This document shows, in pieces, positions 63,869 to 64,000 of a DNA stretch of 64,000 bases. The position numbers and the translations under genes are program-made. The notes beneath the pieces are model-generated. The model saw only the letters and a program-made list of their open reading frames with translations, had not been told where the DNA came from and searched no databases. This DNA comes from Periplaneta americana (lineage: Eukaryota > Arthropoda > Insecta > Blattodea > Blattidae). Position 1 is the stretch's first letter. Each line of letters begins with the position of its first letter. Location: NCBI RefSeq assembly GCF_040183065.1, contig NC_091120.1:23120708-23184707 (forward strand), given 5' to 3'.

Positions 63869-64000
63869 GATGTCTGTGTAACATGAAACAATAGAAGGGA
63901 TGTGCTAAATTTGAATAAATAAAGCATATGGTACAATTTTAATATACTTTTCATGTAGATAATTATTTCATTTCAAATACGAGTATTGTTATGATGTGGA
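63869..64000. other. PHKA intron 5, right edge
   Basis: AT-rich; no exon recognised before the window ends. Confidence 0.6.

Overview
This window looks like nuclear DNA of a large, repeat-rich insect genome. Long AT-rich introns hold spliced genes, and many families of LINE, SINE and cut-and-paste elements lie between and inside them. The repeat style (LINE tails built of TAAG, a tRNA-derived SINE ending in a conserved 'cagcgtcgtaaaataaccc' block, DUF4817-type mariner remnants) resembles cockroach/termite genomes such as Periplaneta. That placement is inference from general familiarity, not from a search.

Three host genes can be supported. (1) A fatty acid hydroxylase-family membrane oxygenase of the FAXDC2 type has six coding exons on the + strand (12667-24077, 343 aa, intact histidine boxes, all introns GT-AG). 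(2) A single-exon gene on the - strand (54311-55510, 399 aa) encodes a type I membrane protein with a Ser/Thr/Asn-rich, partly duplicated ectodomain and a short conserved-looking tail; its function is unknown. (3) The first five coding exons of a phosphorylase kinase alpha regulatory subunit (PHKA) lie on the + strand from 56054, and the gene runs off the right edge. Genes 2 and 3 are head to head with 543 bp between start codons. PHKA intron 2 appears to use a GC donor.

Layout. 1-12.6 kb: SINEs, a LINE tail, a mariner-type element, and two dispersed repeat families, one with two nested TIR elements. 12.6-24.1 kb: FAXDC2 gene, whose introns hold LINE tails, a mariner remnant, a 1-kb tetranucleotide desert, microsatellites, a TTAA-flanked foldback element split by an RNase H LINE, and one tRNA-like unit. 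24-45 kb: no convincing host CDS beyond a possible FAXDC2 3' UTR exon. It contains LINE fragments of at least four kinds (one R2-like), several SINE families, two hAT elements, a TA-flanked TIR element, and head-to-tail tRNA-like arrays. 46.1-49.7 kb: a LINE with an intact 930-aa endonuclease/reverse transcriptase frame but no 5' end. 49.7-54.3 kb: AT-rich, with two notable inverted repeats. 54.3-64 kb: the divergent gene pair, with PHKA introns holding nested TIR elements, a second mariner-type element, a LINE with clear target duplications, and a Harbinger-like TIR element.

The most unusual structure is a family of ~290-bp units (33.3-34.2, 23.4-23.7, 43.7-44.2, 59.3-59.5 kb). Each carries a tRNA-like Pol III promoter block near its downstream end. 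Units occur singly or head to tail and are flanked by 10-14 bp target duplications. In the three-unit array a 44-nt segment heads the first unit in one orientation and sits in exact reverse complement at both internal junctions. I cannot match this to a named element class from the sequence alone.
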